Source: Desulforamulus aquiferis (GTDB taxonomy: Bacteria > Bacillota > Desulfotomaculia > Desulfotomaculales > Desulfotomaculaceae). Taken from it: 39,738 nucleotides of DNA. The translations under genes were made by a program, and so were the position numbers. Location: the NCBI GenBank assembly GCA_004143605.1, contig AWVY01000064.1, forward strand, positions 62,410 to 102,147, read 5' to 3'. The notes under the pieces were generated by a model. That model did not search any database. It worked only from the letters and a program-made list of their open reading frames with translations, and was not told the DNA's origin. Positions 30,282 to 39,658 of the stretch are shown here, one piece after another (the first letter of the stretch is position 1; every line of letters starts with the position of its first letter).

Positions 30282-31672
30282 TTATTTGTTGATAGGAGGA
30301 TAAAGGGCCAAGCCTACCAAATCAATTAAGCCTTTAACCTCTACACCAAGCTCGTGCTCATCAACCATGGGGTAAAGCTGTGCTTTACAAATGGAGCAGG
30401 GAGCACACAGAATGCCGTCTCCATCCTTGCCAACACCAGTTGCACGTACCTGCTCAGCCTTTTAGCTGAGAATTTAATGCGCAGATCGTACATTTCGGGA
30501 TCGTCAAACAGGATAGCTGAGCCACCACCGCAGCAGAAGTTGCGCTCCCGGTTAGGAGTCATTTCAACAAAGTTGCTAACGCTGGCATTCATAACAACCC
30601 GCAGGGTATCGCACATGTTGCAGGCCCGGCCAAAGTTACAGGGATCGTGGAGTGTAACGGGTCTTGTGTTAACATCCTTGTGTAGCGTTAGGGCACCCTG
30701 CTTGATGTAGTGAGCTACTTCATCGTGCAGGTGTACAATTGGTATCCGACCAGGACGATCTAACATGCCAGGCAGGTACATTTTACCTGTACGCCAACCG
30801 TGACCGCACTCACCCCAGACAACCTTTTTACAGCCAAGCTTGAGGCTTCGTCAATAATCCTCATGCAGTTAGCCCGCATGGTGGCCCTTTGGTCAAATAG
30901 CAAACCAAAGTTACCGGCTTCGGCAATTTCACTGCTCATGGTCCAGTTGATTCCTAGATAATGGAAGAACTTAGCTGCACCCATCATGGTATTAGGGTTT
31001 AGCAAAAAGTCAGCGGAAGATGGAATATACAGAATATCGGAATTGGGCTTATCTGTAGGTATCTTAATGTCTACCCCGGTTTCTTCCATCATTTCTTCTT
31101 CAAGGAATTCGTTGGTGTCAATCAGACCCATCTTGGCAGACCAGTGTGGTTACCTGTTCTCTTCATGGCAGCACCTACGGATGCCTGAAGCTTGGGTACA
31201 TACCCAACCAGTGCAGTAACTGGCGACCGGCCATGGTAACCTCGCAGGTATCCAGGCCAAAGGGGCATACCAGGGAGCAACGACGGCACTCATTGCACTG
31301 GTAGAAGTAGGAATACATTTTTTCAATATCTTCCAGTTCCAGATCCTTGGCACCGATAAAGCCGCCAAGAAGCTTGCCTTCTGGAGTAAAGTAGCGCTTC
31401 CAAACCTTACGCAGGAGGTCTGCACGGTTGGTGGGAATGTTATTTGGGTCCCTGGTTCCTAGATAGGTGTGGCAGTTTTCAGCACAAGCACCGCACTTAA
31501 CGCAGGCTTCAAAGGTGATCATTAGGGAACGGAATTTTTCTCCCAGTTCCTTTAAATGCTTGATGGCTGTTTCAACCTTCAGTTCATCAGGAACCACTTG
31601 GATGTCAATTTTTAGCATATCAGCAGCACTGGCTTTTACAGGCTGCTTTAAGCCGGATTCGGTTAATGGCAT
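30282..31672 (-). CDS. dsrK: DsrK, HdrD-like iron-sulfur subunit, four frame breaks
   Basis: DsrK is the cytoplasmic catalytic subunit of the DsrMK complex, related to heterodisulfide reductase HdrD, and reduces the DsrC trisulfide or disulfide. It starts at ATG 31672. Two ferredoxin clusters are ligated by CVKCGACAENCH and CNECRRCSLVCPFG. The HdrD-type cysteine-rich motifs follow: WGECGHGWRTG in one frame, then DPCNFGRACNMC and NFCCGGGSAILFDD, and the C-terminal CAPCSICKAQLYPM. Lost bases near 31183, 31143, 30838 and 30463 break the frame; restored length is 464 residues. It follows dsrM in the ferredoxin-dsrMK operon. Confidence 0.95.
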
Positions 31673-32486
31673 TTAGTGCACCCCCCTGAAGCGGATTTTC
31701 CGCCGGATACGGAATGGCCGGAGCCACCCACTGCTGCGCGGGCATACCGGGAGCGGGTTCAACATAGGCACGGTTGATGATCCAACGATGAGCAAACATA
31801 CCGGGTATATGCAGCAGTTTGCTAAATGGGAAGACAATCATCAGAACTTGAACCAGTAAAAGGTGAAGAACAAATGCAGGATTGTGCAGAACTTCCATAT
31901 CAGGTGTCAGGGCAGTAAAAGTTATAAGATGCACAACATACTCCCGGGCAGGCTCATAGTGCATGGCATACTCGGGGAATAAACGCATAAAGTTACCCAC
32001 GGAAACAATACCGATTAATAAAAGCAAATGGGCATAATCACTGGGAGCTGAAATTTGCTTAACTTCATTGATAGCCATTCTGCGATAGAGCAGGTAAATA
32101 AGGGCTATTAATATAAGGATACCGAAAGTTGTCCCAAGAATACTGGACAGATACTCACTGGTCTCAGCGGAGGTCAGTCCAATGTAATAGAACTGTAGTC
32201 CTAGCAAGCCGATACCCATAACATGGCCGGCCAAGATGGACAGCAGCGCCACGTGCATGAGCCATGCGCCGCTCCATAGGGATTTGTCGGCCTTAAATAG
32301 GCTCTTAAAGAGCGCCGCCTCGGTAGCAATGTCCACTAATGCACCAGCCTGAGTGGTAGGTGCGGGTGTCAGGGTTATATTGTGAACAATTCGTCCACTG
32401 GCCCATCTGCCAAGTCTGTAAAGAATACCAATAGTAAAAATAGCAACTGCAATATAAGGAAGAATCTGCATAATAAAAAAGGTCAC
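31620..32486 (-). CDS. dsrM: DsrM, membrane cytochrome b subunit
   Basis: DsrM is the membrane cytochrome b (NarI-like) that takes electrons from menaquinol for DsrK. The start is GTG 32486 behind AGGAGGTG. It has five to six helices with haem-ligand histidines in WLMHVALLSILAGHVMG and FVLHLLLVQVLM, and KLLHIPGMF near the end. The uninterrupted frame runs to 31620, overlapping dsrK by 53 bases. Given the lost-base pattern, an equally good end is at 31663 with one base restored near 31742: the tail would read VGGSGHSVSGGKSASGGCTKCH and overlap dsrK by ten bases. I cannot decide between them from sequence. Confidence 0.93.
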   Translation of the reverse strand: MTFFIMQILPYIAVAIFTIGILYRLGRWASGRIVHNITLTPAPTTQAGALVDIATEAALFKSLFKADKSLWSGAWLMHVALLSILAGHVMGIGLLGLQFYYIGLTSAETSEYLSSILGTTFGILILIALIYLLYRRMAINEVKQISAPSDYAHLLLLIGIVSVGNFMRLFPEYAMHYEPAREYVVHLITFTALTPDMEVLHNPAFVLHLLLVQVLMIVFPFSKLLHIPGMFAHRWIINRAYVEPAPGMPAQQWVAPAIPYPAENPLQGGALNAINRIRLKAACKSQCC

Positions 32487-32628
32487 GGCTACACCTCCTT
32501 TGGTCTCCCAAAGTAATTTTTGTTAAAAACATTGTCCACAAAAAGCTTTTAAATCATAATTTGAATTGCAAAGCCTTGTGTCCGCTCACCACACCCAACC
32601 CTGGAAAGCCGGAATTGGTACTAATTAA

Positions 32629-32817
32629 TTATAACTCTTGCAGAATACAGGCTTCGTTAGGACAGGTTACAACACAGGTTTCGCAGCCCATGCAATCTGT
32701 CTCAGCACCGGTAACTTCGGCTTTGCCGTCAACCATGCCAAGAATACCTGCGGGACAGGCATCAATGCATTCGCCACAGCCTTCGCACTTGTCAGCATCG
32801 ATTGAAATCATGTACAT
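32629..32817 (-). CDS. 2[4Fe-4S] ferredoxin in the dsrMK operon
   Basis: A 62-residue bacterial ferredoxin with two cluster motifs, Cys11-14-17-21 (CEGCGECIDACP) and Cys42-45-48-52 (CMGCETCVVTCP). It starts at ATG 32817 with AGGAGG about eight bases upstream and is intact. It is the first gene of the unit with dsrM and dsrK, 142 bases ahead of dsrM, which suggests it passes electrons to or from DsrK (inferred). A hairpin with a U-run lies about 100 bases upstream in the leader. Confidence 0.95.
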   Translation of the reverse strand: MYMISIDADKCEGCGECIDACPAGILGMVDGKAEVTGAETDCMGCETCVVTCPNEACILQEL

Positions 32818-32912
32818 TCCACATACCTCCTTTAGCGAAAATTTTTTTGAATTTCCTCGGGGATGGGTTTGGGGTGGTTAATCGTTAGTTGATGAACACA
32901 CCTTTTGGGAAC

Positions 32913-32964
32913 CAACATAAAAATAGGCAGTCCAATCCCCTTTCAGGTGATACTATGCCTATTT
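32913..32964 (-). terminator. Orphan terminator-like hairpin in the ferredoxin-dsrMK leader
   Basis: AAATAGGCA (32921-32929) and TGCCTATTT (32956-32964) are perfect complements around a 26-base loop that itself can fold (ATCACC with GGGGAT). On the minus strand the stem runs into TATTTTTATGTT. No minus-strand gene ends nearby, so it would act on the ferredoxin-dsrMK leader, as an attenuator. A dispersed repeat is an alternative. Confidence 0.6.
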
Positions 32965-33158
32965 CGTTGCAACTTGGATTATTCCTTCTAAAATCGTCAC
33001 TTTTTTTTGAAAACATGAATATTAGCAATTTGTAAATATATTATTTATGGAAAAAAGTACTGCAGGATCTACATAAAAATATAACATTTCTACACCAACT
33101 ACGTAAAGATGTCCCATGCTAGTCGAATGACAGATTTCTGACATTTCCCAATAATCCT

Positions 33159-33186
33159 TTGCCAAGGTAGGTTATACATATATAAA
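33159..33186 (+). promoter_or_regulatory. Promoter for the ylbF-like gene
   Basis: TTGCCA (33159-33164) is 16 bases from TATAAA (33181-33186) on the plus strand, 124 bases ahead of the start codon. Confidence 0.55.
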
Positions 33187-33309
33187 TAACCCCCTTCCAA
33201 ATAATTACCATGTGAGCTTTTTCAGGTTTTTCTAACAATCTTATCTTCTTTGGATATCCAGGTAGGATTTTTAAGGTAATTGGAGAAAATAAATTGGGGA
33301 GGTGATTAA

Positions 33310-33723
33310 ATGTCGGTTTATGATATGGCTGTTGAATTAGGAAAAAATCTATCCACCAGCCAGGAGTACGCTAAAGTACTGGATTCCCAACGGGCAGTTA
33401 GCCAGGATCCTGAAGCTCGCTCCCTGGTGAATGACTTTCAGCAGTTGCAGAAATCCTATCAACGTATGCAAATGATGGGTCACCAGCTTACCCAGGAAAA
33501 CCTGAAAAAGCTTAGTGAAATGGAGAAGCAAGCTTCTTCTCACCCTCTGGTAAAGGCTTACTTGGATGCCCAGGCTGGTTTTTATGAGGTTGTAAACATG
33601 GTAAATGTGAAAATTCAGGAAGGTCTGACCGGGAAATCAGTCAGCGAGGATGACCCAACTGGACAGGCTAGCTGTAGTTCTACCAAGGGCAGCAGTGAGT
33701 GCGGTTCCTGCTCGGGCTGCTAA
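33310..33723 (+). CDS. YlbF/YmcA (DUF964) family protein with a cysteine-rich tail
   Basis: A 137-residue helical protein of the YlbF/YmcA family. In Bacillus, YlbF, YmcA and YaaT form a complex that binds [4Fe-4S] clusters and affects RNase Y maturation, biofilm, competence and sporulation. It starts at ATG 33310 behind GGGAGGTGATT. The body is two or three long helices (DFQQLQKSYQRMQMMGHQL). The tail has Cys122, Cys131, Cys134 and Cys137 (ECGSCSGC at the end), enough for a cluster or metal. It is one of only two clear plus-strand genes and is divergent from ferredoxin-dsrMK. The gene is intact. Confidence 0.88.
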   Translation: MSVYDMAVELGKNLSTSQEYAKVLDSQRAVSQDPEARSLVNDFQQLQKSYQRMQMMGHQLTQENLKKLSEMEKQASSHPLVKAYLDAQAGFYEVVNMVNVKIQEGLTGKSVSEDDPTGQASCSSTKGSSECGSCSGC

Positions 33724-33776
33724 TCAGCCTGCTGCTGTATTTCTATTAGGTCGTTTGCTTGACAGCTATAGTTATG

Positions 33777-33796
33777 GGTCCTGTGACTACAGGACC
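33777..33796. other. Hairpin between converging ylbF-like and cinA genes
   Basis: GGTCCTG (33777-33783) and CAGGACC (33790-33796) are perfect complements on a six-base loop. No T-run follows on either strand, so termination would be weak. Confidence 0.45.
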
Positions 33797-33819
33797 ATCA
33801 GCTTGCCTGTAGCACAGCA

Positions 33820-35055
33820 TTAGTCTAGTACAAGGATTTCCCTTCTGAGCCAGTCTATTGCTGTGATGGCAGTGCGGTTTCGGATCTGGTTCCTTGCTCC
33901 AGTTAGGGTAAGCTGTTGGACCTTAATCTCTCCAAGGATATAAAGGGCTAGATAGACGAGTCCTACTGGTTTCCCTGAGGTGTCTCCTTCGGGTCCGGCT
34001 ATGCTGTAACCGCCAGGCCAATATCTGAGCCGGAGGTTTTTGCTACACCCGCGGCCATTTCCCTAGCCGTCTCCTCACTAACGGCACCGTATTTGCTAAG
34101 GGTCTCTTCCCTCACCCCAAGGCGGTTTTTCTTTGCCTTATTACTGTAGGTAACCGAGGCCTCCAGCAATACCCTGGAAACCCCTGGGTAATTGATCAGT
34201 CTTGCTGCGATAAGACCCCCTGTGCAGGATTCGGCAACGGATAGGGTTAGGCTACGCTGCAGCAGCAGCTTGACCGTTTCCTCTTCTAAACTGGTATTCC
34301 CCTGACCATATATATTTTCTTTTAATCTTGAACGTATCTCGTCCTCCAAGGGGGCGATTAATTCTTCCGCTTCGGATTTATTTCCGGCCCTGGCTGTTAT
34401 CCGCACGATTACATCATTTTCCTTGGCATAGGGGGCTACCGTTGGGTTGCTTTGGCTATTGATAATATCTTCTATGGCACCGGCCATAGAGGCTTCGCCC
34501 ATGCCGCTGATCCTAAGGACCTTAGAAACCAGCACCCCTTTTTGAAACTTAGTCAGGTATGGTAGCACTTCCCTTTCAAACATTGTGGTCATCTCCCAGG
34601 GGGACCAGGCAGGTTGATAATTATTTTCCCTTCCTTCTCAGCCGCACTGCCCGGGGCAGTACCGACACTGTTTTGGAAGATTACTGCTCCTCGGGAAAAT
34701 AAACCTGCTTGATATGGGCCTCGGTCAAGGGCCTGCTTAGCTTGTCGTAAAGAGCCTTTATTCTAAGGTAGGAGGCATTATCAAGTTTCATATTTAGCCC
34801 CAGGAACTCTGCGGTGGTCTCCCGGGTCAAGTCGTCTTTGGTAGGTCCTAGCCCCCCGGTGGTAATTACTATATCACTTCGTTGAAAGGCCTGGTGAAAG
34901 GCTTCGATAATTCTTTGCGAATTGTCTCCCACCACCGCCTGATGGTACACCAGAATCCCCATTTCCGCCAACCTTCTGGACAAGAACTGGGCATTTGTAT
35001 TTACAATATCCCCTAGCAGCAGCTCTGTCCCCACGGATAATATTTCGGCCTTCAT
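33820..35055 (-). CDS. cinA: CinA-type competence/damage protein, three frame breaks
   Basis: CinA joins an N-terminal molybdopterin-binding-like (COG1058) domain with a C-terminal NMN deamidase domain involved in pyridine nucleotide recycling. It starts at ATG 35055 behind GGAGGAATT (MKAEILSVGTELLLGDIVNT). The N-terminal domain has TTGGLGPTKDDLTRETTAEFL. The C-terminal domain has VAESCTGGLIAARLINYPGVS. Lost bases near 34684, 34600 and 34005 break the frame; the tail ALYILGEIKVQQLTLTG and RNQIRNRTAITAIDWLRREI is in the last frame. Restored length is 412 residues. Confidence 0.93.
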
Positions 35056-35084
35056 AATTCCTCCTAACCCAGGTGGGTGTTAAT

Positions 35085-35752
35085 TTATTTCCTTCTTACA
35101 GAATTTGCTTCTTCAAATACCAGCACATTTGCCCTCTTGCCAAATACAACTATTATGTCACCTTTATCCAAGACCGTGCTGGCCAGTGGTTGAACTGCCT
35201 CGTCATTTTTATAAATCAATAATAGCCAAACACCAAATCTATTGGTGGTATTGATTTCGGCAACAGTCCTGCCGGCAAACCTTGCCCCAACCTGCATCTG
35301 TTCAATAATAAATCCCTGGGGTAGCTCCAGTAAGTCAATAACTCCATCACTGGAAAGAAACTGGGCCAGCCTGTGTCCCATATCCCGTTCGGGGAAGACT
35401 ATTCTGTCGGCACCCATTTTAGTTAGCACCAGTCCTTTTCTTTCGCTGGCAGCCTTGACGGATACGGGAATGCCGGCTTCTTTGAGAATATGGGTGGCAA
35501 TAAGTGTTCCTTCAAAATCCTCCCCCATGGCCACCACTGCCTCATCAAGTTCTTCTCACCCACTATGCGAATAAGGTCGTCGTCATTTTCCCCCACATCC
35601 AGAATGGCTCCTGATACGATCAGGTCCCTTACTTCGTCCAGATGTTCCTCGTACTTATCTATGGCAAAAATGTCATGGCCCCTCTCATAGAGTCCCTCTA
35701 TAACACCCCGCCCAAAACGGCCAACACCGACAATTAGAATAGATTTTTTCAT
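35085..35752 (-). CDS. ktrA: KtrA/TrkA-type potassium channel regulator, one frame break
   Basis: A cytoplasmic RCK ring subunit that gates the KtrB potassium transporter and binds ATP/ADP. It starts at ATG 35752, 15 bases after the ktrB stop. The nucleotide-binding motif is IVGVGRFGRGVIEGLYERGHD, followed by FAIDKYEEHLDEV; the C-terminal RCK-C domain is PQGFIIEQMQVGARFAGRTV (partial quotes). A lost base near 35550 breaks the frame, with VVAMGEDFEGTLIATHILKE in the next. Restored length is 222 residues, equal to KtrA. Confidence 0.93.
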
Positions 35753-35767
35753 TGCCTTTTCCCCTTC

Positions 35768-37078
35768 TTAGCCGATTAATATTTCCTCTTTCATATACTG
35801 GATCCGCCTGTACTCCTTTGCTGCCAGTAGAAGCACCAGGGAAAGAACGCCAATTCGCCCTACAAACATCAGCACTATTATAACCGCCTGCCCAAAGGCT
35901 GATAATTCTCCCGTAATTCCCATGGATAAGCCACAGTGGCCATGGCGGAAATAACTTCAAACAGTACAGGTATAAGGGGTAGTCCCTCTACCACCATCAA
36001 GAGCAGGGTGCAGGTTGTGGCCAGCAGCAGGGCGATAACCGTAACGGTAAAGGCCTTAGAAACGCTTTCTGAAGCCAGCTCCCGCTCAAAAATAATTACA
36101 TTTTTTTACCCTGGGCTATGGCAACCACTGCTAATACAATGGTACCCAGGGTTGTGGTCTTAATGCCCCCGCCAACAGACCCGGGACTTGCGCCCACAAA
36201 CATCATCATAATCATTAAAAAGATAAAGGGCTCACTCCAACCTAAAACTGGAACGGTGGTAAAGCCGGCTGTTCTGGTAACTGCCTGAAAAAGGCTCTCC
36301 ACCAGTTTTTGCCCCATGGGCAGGGTCGCCAGGGAGTGATGGTATTCTGAAAGGTAGTAGAAGCACTGCCAAACAGAGTAATCAGTCCGGTAACCCACAG
36401 AACTAATCGGCTGTGAAGGCTCATCCTCCTCCATCTGCGTTGGATAATCAATTCCTGCAGCACCACATAACCCAGGCTTCCGATAAGGATCATGACCATA
36501 AACACCATGATTAAGCCCAGGTTCTCCCGGTATGGGTTAAGGCTCTCGCCAGTTAAGTCAAAACCTGCCCCGTTAAAGGCACTGACCGCGTGAAAAACAA
36601 CAAATAGACCGCCCTCCAGGAGTCCCTGCTCTAAAATGTTTGGCATAAGCAAAGCCATAAGCAGGGCACCTATGCCCTCAATCATAAGGGTAAGGAGTAC
36701 AATGCTGCGGACCAGCTTTAGTATCCCCGCGAAGCTAAAGTGGTTTCTGTCCTGGGCCACCAGCACCCTTTGGCCTAATTGGATCTTTAATCCCAGCAAA
36801 ACAAATACTGCTGTGGTTAAAACCATCAGCCCTAGTCCTCCGATTTGCATCAGGACCAGTATCACAGTTTTACCAAAGAGTGACCAGTGGGTGCTGGTGG
36901 TAACCACCGTTAACCCGGTTACTGTCAGGGCTGAGGTGGCTGTAAACCAGGCCTCCATAATCCCGGTGCTTCCCGGCTCCGCCGAAGCCCAGGGAAGCAG
37001 GAGCAGTAAAGTTCCAATTAAGTTTACAGTTGCATAGCTGGCAACTAATATTTGTCCCGGCTTGAGTTTTTTAAACAT
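35768..37078 (-). CDS. ktrB: KtrB/TrkH-type potassium transporter, three frame breaks
   Basis: The membrane pore of a sodium-coupled potassium uptake system, with four repeated pore segments. It starts at ATG 37078. The four selectivity-filter regions are visible as SALTVTGLTVV, SAFNGAGFDL, RTAGFTTVPV and SAMATVGLSMG, the key Gly being present in each. Lost bases near 36338, 36105 and 35932 break the frame; the C-terminus in the last frame reads VGRIGVLSLVLLLAAKEYRR and ends at 35768. Restored length is 437 residues. It precedes ktrA in one operon. Confidence 0.93.
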
Positions 37079-37257
37079 AATGAAAGCGGTTCCTGCCTAT
37101 CTATCTAGCTTTATAACATATACCTTTAGTATTGTAACAAAAAAACAATGAATTAGAAAACCTTGTGCAAAAAAGAAAATCATGCAATTTTTAATTACAT
37201 GACCATTCTTCCAGTAAATTTATTTTCTGTTTCGGTTTGACAGGGAGGTATATAAGG

Positions 37258-37350
37258 ATGAGCTGGTCTTACCAGTGGTTTTTCTTTCTAAGTCCTTTTC
37301 TAACATTAGGTAATTTTCTTTCAAACTTCTTTGGTATATTTAACAGCTAA
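37258..37350 (+). CDS. Possible 30-residue hydrophobic peptide
   Basis: On the plus strand ATG 37258 has GGGAGG nine bases upstream and opens a 30-residue frame rich in Phe and Leu (SYQWFFFLSPFLTLGNFLSN). It overlaps the 3' end of the PilZ gene in the opposite direction. I do not recognise it. Chance is a fair alternative at this size. Confidence 0.2.
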   Translation: MSWSYQWFFFLSPFLTLGNFLSNFFGIFNS

Positions 37351-37938
37351 TTTATTCAATTCTTCCTTAGTTTCATTAGGCAAGTTAATAAACTCAAAAC
37401 CCGCCAGTTTAACATTGTTCTTGGTTTTTTGCCAGGTTAGCTTCACTGCAGCTTTTTCTGCCAACAAATTGTTTTTCACATATAAGGGGTGCCACTGGTT
37501 ACCCTTGATAATTTCTTCCAGCTGTGGAACAAGGTAAACCATAACCCCATTTGCTGAAAAGTTCACCAAGCTTGTTTGTACTTTGCGATCTCCACACTCA
37601 AAGTCTATTCTGGAAGCATATTCTGCCCTAATGAATTCCCTTTCGTGGGATATCGAGAAATAGTCCGGCATAGCAAAACCATAAAAGCCCTTAGGTTTAT
37701 CTCCCAAGGCTATTACCTTTGATTCGGCACTGTAATATCCTCTAAATAGAGATATGCCCAGTGTTACCGGCTGGTTTTCCTCTAAAACCATCACCTGTCC
37801 TTCTTCCCTGGGCAAATTAGTCCAAAATAAATTTTCTTCTACCTCTGTCACCAGGGCACAAAAGGTTGATTGATTTTCTGCAGTTATAAATATTTCCCTT
37901 TGGGAGGTGATTAATTCAAAACCATTGATTTTATCCAT
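37321..37938 (-). CDS. PilZ-domain cyclic-di-GMP receptor (YcgR/YpfA type)
   Basis: An intact 205-residue protein with an N-terminal YcgR-like barrel (residues 1-95) and a C-terminal PilZ domain. The cyclic-di-GMP motifs are Arg100-X3-Arg104 (REFIR) and NFSANG (residues 126-131, the D/N-X-S-X2-G motif). Proteins of this layout act as brakes on flagellar rotation or control adhesion. It starts at ATG 37938. I see no flagellar gene in the window. It is separated from ktrB by about 240 bases that include the possible plus-strand peptide. Confidence 0.9.
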   Translation of the reverse strand: MDKINGFELITSQREIFITAENQSTFCALVTEVEENLFWTNLPREEGQVMVLEENQPVTLGISLFRGYYSAESKVIALGDKPKGFYGFAMPDYFSISHEREFIRAEYASRIDFECGDRKVQTSLVNFSANGVMVYLVPQLEEIIKGNQWHPLYVKNNLLAEKAAVKLTWQKTKNNVKLAGFEFINLPNETKEELNKLAVKYTKEV

Positions 37939-38069
37939 ACATAAACCCCCAAGTTAACATTACGGTAGATAGAATATTCCTTCACTAGGCACTTTTTTCC
38001 TCTATGTTTAGATAATTTTTTTCGACAATTTTGACGGATTGTGATTGAACTATTCTATTAGTGTAATTT

Positions 38070-39183
38070 TTATATAAGATTTTCTGGATTCAAGCCATCT
38101 AAACCCGGTAATACGAACTTTCCGTCCTTGCGAATTAACACATCATCGAAATAAATTTCCCCGCCACCATATGCCGGTGTCTGGATAAACACCAAATCCC
38201 AGTGTATGGCTGACTTATTGCCATTAAAGCACTGATCATAGGCACTGCCCGGTGTAAAATGCAGTGAGCCTGCTATTTTTTCATCAAACAGGGTGTCCTT
38301 CATGGGGCTGTTGATCTGGGGATTAACCCCCAGGGCGAACTCTCCAATATATCTGGCACCTTCATCGGTATCCAATACCCTGTTAATTCTATCGGAATCA
38401 TTGGCGGTGGCTCTAATTATTTTACCGTCCTTAAATTCAAGCCGAATATTTTCATAGGTAAAGCCTTGATATACGGCAGGGGTGTTATAGGTAATAAACC
38501 CATTTACCGAATCTCTAACCGGCGCAGTATATACCTCCCCGTCCGGGATGTTTCTTTTCCCGCAGCATTTAATGGCCGGCAATCCATTGATGGAAAAGGT
38601 TAGTTCGGTGCCTACACCGGTAATCTTAACCCTGTTCGTTTTAGTCATTAGCTCCACCATTGGCTCCATGGCCTGGGACATGGCCTCATAATCCAGGTTG
38701 CAGACATTAAAGTAGTAGTTTTCAAAGGCCTCTGTACTCATATTTGCCATTTGTGCCATTGAGGGGGATGGATACCGGAGGACCACCCATTTTGTTTTAG
38801 CCACCCTAATTTTGCTGTGAACCTCATTCCATAGGTATTTGTAGTAAAGCTCCATTTTATCCGGCGGAACATCCGCTAGCTCCGAAGCGTTATCTCCGGC
38901 TCTAACCCCAATATAGGCATCCATTTCTTCCATTCGGCAGGCTTCATATTTGGCCCTGAGCCTTATCTGTTCCTCTGTGGCCCCTAGGAGCAATTGTCTT
39001 TCTACTGGGGAGCTTTTAATGGAGACAAAGGGCAGCCCCCCGGCCTTATAAACTTCTTTGACCAATTGCTTAACTAGTTCAATCTCTAATCCCGGGTTTC
39101 TATTAGAACCTTTTCCCCTGGCTTTACCTCACAGGAGTAATTGACCAGGTTTTTGCTAGGGTTTCAATTCTTGGATCCAACAT
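38070..39183 (-). CDS. M29 family aminopeptidase, two frame breaks
   Basis: A dinuclear metal aminopeptidase of family M29 (aminopeptidase T type), cytoplasmic. I start it at ATG 39183 (MLDPRIETLAKNLVNYSCEV with a restored base) behind GGGAGGAATTTTG. Lost bases near 39160 and 39108 break the N-terminus. Metal-ligand segments near the C-terminus are IGEFALGVNPQIN, FDEKIAGSLHFTPG and SAIHWDLVFI, with the family Glu, His and Asp in place. Restored length is 371 residues. It follows a small hypothetical gene in the same direction. Confidence 0.9.
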
Positions 39184-39237
39184 CAAAATTCCTCCCACTT
39201 CACCAACTAACGCTTTCTAAATGTATTCACCGTTATT

Positions 39238-39570
39238 TTATTTAATTCTTTTCTCCTTTTTGCCAACACCCTTAGGAATCGCTTCAAGAATTACCTGCTT
39301 ACCCTCCCGGTAAACTTTAATTTGGTAATCCACAACACCTTCCCGGTAAAGCTGAATTTTTTGTTCCAACAGGGCCTTGTTGACCTGAGCATGAAGTTCC
39401 TGGGTAAGGAAGCTGTCCTCTTCCTTCTTGACCTGGTTTTTGGCAGCTCTAGCAGGCGAGCTTTTACTAAAAATGTCCTCCCCCGGATTGTTTTCAAAGG
39501 TGTTTTCTTCTTTCCAGCCCGCAAACATTTCTTCATCACTTAGGTTTTTTTTAATTTTATTTTTTGTCAT
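39238..39570 (-). CDS. Hypothetical charged protein
   Basis: An intact 110-residue protein of unknown function. It starts at ATG 39570 behind AGTAGGTGA. It is rich in Lys and Glu, starts MTKNKIKKNLSDEEMF and has a central helical stretch (SFLTQELHAQVNKALLEQKI) followed by YREGVVDYQIKVYREGKQVI, which holds a repeated YREG. No signal peptide or membrane segment is seen. It has its own promoter candidate and lies 54 bases ahead of the M29 aminopeptidase. Confidence 0.7.
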   Translation of the reverse strand: MTKNKIKKNLSDEEMFAGWKEENTFENNPGEDIFSKSSPARAAKNQVKKEEDSFLTQELHAQVNKALLEQKIQLYREGVVDYQIKVYREGKQVILEAIPKGVGKKEKRIK

Positions 39571-39602
39571 GGGTTCACCTACTCACTTTAGTTATTGATT
39601 TA

Positions 39603-39631
39603 ATTATAGAATGATCCGTTATCCAGAGCAA
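39603..39631 (-). promoter_or_regulatory. Promoter for the small hypothetical gene
   Basis: TTGCTC (39626-39631) is 17 bases from a perfect TATAAT (39603-39608) on the minus strand. Confidence 0.55.
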
Positions 39632-39658
39632 AGTAAAAAGCTTGGTTTTCACCAAGCT
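39632..39658 (-). terminator. Terminator of a gene beyond the right edge
   Basis: AGCTTGGT (39639-39646) and ACCAAGCT (39651-39658) form a perfect stem on a four-base loop, followed on the minus strand by TTTTTACTTT. The gene it ends lies to the right of the window; nothing identifiable remains in the last 80 bases. Confidence 0.8.

Larger units (their letters stand above)
32818..33309. other. Divergent control region between ferredoxin-dsrMK and the ylbF-like gene
   Basis: The 492 bases are AT-rich. On the minus strand they hold the orphan terminator-like hairpin (32921-32964) in the ferredoxin leader. Upstream promoter choices are unclear; TTTACG with TATATT 18 bases away near 33075-33105 is one. 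On the plus strand lies the ylbF promoter candidate (33159-33186). I found no coding frame with a ribosome site. Confidence 0.55.
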
